NCBI GenBank assembly: GCA_000433455.1
Contig: HF992493.1
Span: 132,438 to 166,037, forward strand
Reading direction: 5' to 3'
DNA length: 33,600 nucleotides
Source of the DNA: Mycoplasma sp. CAG:877
Lineage (GTDB): Bacteria; Bacillota_I; Bacilli_A; RF39; UBA660
The notes below the pieces were generated by a model that made no database searches, had not been told where the DNA came from, and was given only the letters and a program-made list of their open reading frames with translations. This document shows positions 31,586 to 33,600 of the stretch, piece after piece. Both the position numbers and the translations under genes were made by a program. Each line of letters starts with the position of its first letter. Position 1 is the stretch's first letter.

Positions 31586-32458
31586 ATGTTATTAGCAGAT
31601 AGATGGAAAGATTATGAATTAATAGATGCTTCTCGTGGAGAAAAGTTAGAAAGATGGGGTAATGTTTATTTACTTAGACCAGATCCACAGATTGTTTGGG
31701 ATAATGGTGATTTACTTGAAAAGTATCATAGTGATATTTATGCTGTTTATTATAGAAGTAATAAAGGTGGAGGTCATTGGGATAATTTAAAAAATACTCC
31801 AAGTAGTTGGAAGATTAAGTATGATGATTTGACTTTTAATATAAAACAGATGGGATTTAAGCATACTGGTTTATTTCCTGAACAAGCAGTTAATTGGGAT
31901 TTTATGAGGGAGAAGATTAAAAAGTCTGGTAGAAAAATAAAGGTACTTAATTTGTTTGCTTATACAGGTGGAGCAACTGTTGCTTGTCTTTCTGCTGGTG
32001 CTAGTGTTACGCATGTTGACTCTTCTAGAGGAATGGTTGATTGGTGTAAAGAAAATGTAAAATCTTCAGGACTTGAAAATGCTGAGATTAGATATATAGT
32101 AGATGATGTTGTAAAGTTTGTGCAAAGAGAAATTAGAAGAGGAAATCATTATGACGCTATTATAATGGATCCTCCTAGTTATGGACGTGGTGCAAATGGA
32201 GAAGTTTGGGATATTGAGAAGAATTTAAATTATTTAGTTAAGATATGTAGTGAAGTCCTTAGTGATGAACCATTATTCTTTTTAATTAATTCTTATACTA
32301 CTGGTCTTTCTTCTATGGTTTTGTCTAATATTTTGAATTTAAATGTTAATAATAAATTTACTGGTAGGGTTAGTTGTGGAGAAGTTGGACTACCTATTAA
32401 AAATAGTGAGTTAGTTTTACCTTGTGGTATTTATGGAAGATGGGAAAGTAATGAGTAA
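31586..32458 (+). CDS. Class I SAM-dependent rRNA-type methyltransferase
   Basis: 290 residues from the ATG at 31586 (AGGGTGA at 31574-31580; earlier in-frame GTG 31577 and ATG 31580 overlap this site). SAM-binding motif I is VLNLFAYTGGATVACLSAGA, followed by VTHVDSSRGMVDWCKEN (acidic residue binding the ribose) and the motif DAIIMDPPSYGRG. This DPPS(Y/F)GRG signature places it in the COG1092 group of 23S rRNA methyltransferases (RlmI/RlmL-like). It lacks the N-terminal PUA domain of RlmI. The exact target base is not predictable. It overlaps the pseudouridine synthase gene by 8 bp, so two RNA-modifying enzymes are coupled. Confidence 0.85.
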   Translation: MLLADRWKDYELIDASRGEKLERWGNVYLLRPDPQIVWDNGDLLEKYHSDIYAVYYRSNKGGGHWDNLKNTPSSWKIKYDDLTFNIKQMGFKHTGLFPEQAVNWDFMREKIKKSGRKIKVLNLFAYTGGATVACLSAGASVTHVDSSRGMVDWCKENVKSSGLENAEIRYIVDDVVKFVQREIRRGNHYDAIIMDPPSYGRGANGEVWDIEKNLNYLVKICSEVLSDEPLFFLINSYTTGLSSMVLSNILNLNVNNKFTGRVSCGEVGLPIKNSELVLPCGIYGRWESNE

Positions 32459-33110
32459 GCTTAATGTTTTATATGAAGATAATCATGTTATAGTAGTTGA
32501 GAAACCTGTTAATGTACTTAGTCAAGGTGATGCGACTGGGGATAAAGACTTACTTACAATGGTTAAAGAATATGTAAAGGTTAAATATAATAAGCCTGGT
32601 AATGTTTATATAGGACTTGTTCATAGACTTGATAGACCTGTTGGTGGAGTTATGGTTTTTGCGAGAAGTTCTAAAGCTGCTAGTAGACTTAATAAGGAAC
32701 AGTTAGAACATGGCTTTAGTAAGAAATATATGGCTGTTGTTAATGGATGTTTTGATAAGAAAAAGGGAAGATTTATTGATAAACTTAAGAAGTTAAGTGA
32801 TGGTAATACTGTTGTGTCAAGAGATGGTAAAGAGGCAATTTTAGACTATGAAATTGTTAGTGAAAATAAGAGTACTAATCATAGTTTAGTTAAAATTCAG
32901 TTAGTTACTGGAAGACATCATCAGATTAGAGTACAGTTTGCTAGTAGGGGTCATGCTTTATGTGGTGATCAGAGATATGGTAAGCTTGACAAAACACAGT
33001 TAGCGTTATTTGCTTATGAACTTACCTTTACACATCCAATTAGTAAAGAGAAAATGACGTTTACACTTGATTTGCCTAGAAATTCTTACTGGACAGAATT
33101 TACAATGTAA
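32451..33110 (+). CDS. RluA-family RNA pseudouridine synthase
   Basis: 219 residues from the ATG at 32451, overlapping the methyltransferase stop; an in-frame ATG at 32424 is less likely. LNVLYEDNHVIVVEKPVNVL opens the catalytic domain. GLVHRLDRPVGGVMVFARSS carries the HRLDRP motif with catalytic Asp61. LVTGRHHQIRVQFASRGHAL is the conserved motif II/III region (TGRxHQIR). There is no N-terminal S4 domain, so it is the short RluA type; the target uridine in rRNA or tRNA cannot be told. A strong terminator follows. Confidence 0.9.
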   Translation: MSKLNVLYEDNHVIVVEKPVNVLSQGDATGDKDLLTMVKEYVKVKYNKPGNVYIGLVHRLDRPVGGVMVFARSSKAASRLNKEQLEHGFSKKYMAVVNGCFDKKKGRFIDKLKKLSDGNTVVSRDGKEAILDYEIVSENKSTNHSLVKIQLVTGRHHQIRVQFASRGHALCGDQRYGKLDKTQLALFAYELTFTHPISKEKMTFTLDLPRNSYWTEFTM

Positions 33111-33127
33111 AGATAGTGTATAGATAA

Positions 33128-33157
33128 TAAAAAGTTTGCATTTGCAAATTTTTTTTG
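33128..33157 (+). terminator. Rho-independent terminator
   Basis: A hairpin AAAGTTTGC/GCAAATTTT centred on 33141-33142, followed by a long T run (33149-33156). It ends the RNA-modification pair. Confidence 0.8.
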
Positions 33158-33198
33158 TTATTATATTTATAGATTAGAATAAAGGGAGTTAGATACTT

Positions 33199-33600
33199 AT
33201 GAATAATTTTGATTTAAATTGGTTTACTTCAGTTCCTGGAATGTTAATTTCCTGTGGAGTTTTACTTTTAATTGTTGCTTTAATAGTATTTATTGTTTCT
33301 TCAGCAAAAGGAAAAAAAGAAAAGAATCCTTTAAAAGAAGAGAATGTTGCTGCTGCACCGGCACCTGCTGCTACTCCAGCATCACCTGCTACGGGTGAGG
33401 TTAGTAATGTAGCACCAGTAGTTGAGAATACTACTCCTGTTGCTGCACCACAACCAGTGGTTGAAACAACTGCTCCAGTAGTTAATGCAGAACCTGTACC
33501 AGTTAGTGCTCCAACTCCAGTAGTTGAAGCTACACCTGTAATTGAACCTGTTACTCCAGTAGTTGAGCCTGTTGCTCCAGTGGTTGAGCCAGTTGCTCCA
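33199..33600 (+). CDS. Membrane-anchored Pro/Val/Glu repeat protein (3' end beyond the window)
   Basis: A partial gene; 134 codons are visible. After MNNFDLNWFTSVPG comes one TM (MLISCGVLLLIVALIVFIVS, about 15-34), a basic stretch (AKGKKEKNPLKEE), then an Ala/Pro-rich linker that becomes regular P-V-V-E-P-V-x-P repeats (from about residue 108). No catalytic domain has appeared by the window edge. The repeats look like an extended spacer between membrane and a distal domain, but which side of the membrane is unclear. AAAGGGAG at 33181-33188 is the ribosome-binding site; TAGAAT at 33175-33180 could be a -10. Confidence 0.75.
   Translation, partial: MNNFDLNWFTSVPGMLISCGVLLLIVALIVFIVSSAKGKKEKNPLKEENVAAAPAPAATPASPATGEVSNVAPVVENTTPVAAPQPVVETTAPVVNAEPVPVSAPTPVVEATPVIEPVTPVVEPVAPVVEPVAP

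Noticed and set aside
1..33600. tRNA or rRNA genes
   Set aside because: I saw no cloverleaf with a GTTCGA-type arm and no rRNA-like GC-rich segment in the intergenic regions; short RNAs cannot be excluded by eye.

Overview
The window is AT-rich DNA from a low-GC Firmicute-type bacterium. Genes are densely packed, mostly on the plus strand, with strong Shine-Dalgarno sites, sigma-A-like promoters at 17-bp spacing, and a strong preference for TTA Leu and AGA Arg codons. TGA is used as a stop and Trp is always TGG, so this is code 11, not the Mycoplasma code. The flavour suggests an uncultured gut member of the Bacilli (RF39/Erysipelotrichales-like). That placement is inference; no marker gene here fixes the taxonomy.

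Layout. 1-125 is the Ser-rich end of a truncated gene with its terminator. 126-702 holds a dispersed-repeat copy and a decayed IS481-type transposase. 703-2123 encodes a histidine phosphatase and a charged coiled-coil protein. 2424-3754 has two small proteins and a PP2C-like phosphatase broken by a frameshift. 3755-4223 is non-coding, with a second repeat copy and a promoter.

4224-29337 is one large cell-surface locus. It contains two TasA/camelysin-like subunits (4230, 4946), a set of helical or low-complexity accessory proteins, a SipW-type (Ser/His) signal peptidase fused to a cytosolic helical domain (9769), and a ~2833-residue exported protein with about 28 YGGG-type repeats and an embedded CBM2-like module (11037). 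These are followed by a signal-peptidase-like protein lacking the catalytic residues (19590), three more small secreted proteins (20433, 21054, 21683), a cytosolic unknown (22679), a membrane-anchored McrB-type AAA+ ATPase (23749), and its McrC/DUF2357-like partner with no visible nuclease (25295). The locus ends with a canonical SipW-type peptidase (26421), another TasA-like protein (27241), a soluble unknown (28097) and an isolated opposite-strand TasA-like protein (28705-29337).

The SipW-type peptidases probably process the TasA-like proteins and perhaps the giant protein. All three peptidase-family proteins carry long cytosolic C-terminal extensions, and the AAA+ protein is tethered to the same membrane. 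I infer a cytosolic ATPase platform coupled to export or assembly of a surface fibre or adhesin. This appears to be a previously undescribed combination and is the main reason to look again at this window.

29441-33600 is more ordinary: a small helical protein, a membrane protein with a GIMQ-containing domain, a propeller-like lipoprotein, a class I rRNA-type methyltransferase, an RluA-family pseudouridine synthase, and the start of a membrane-anchored Pro/Val/Glu-repeat protein that runs off the window.
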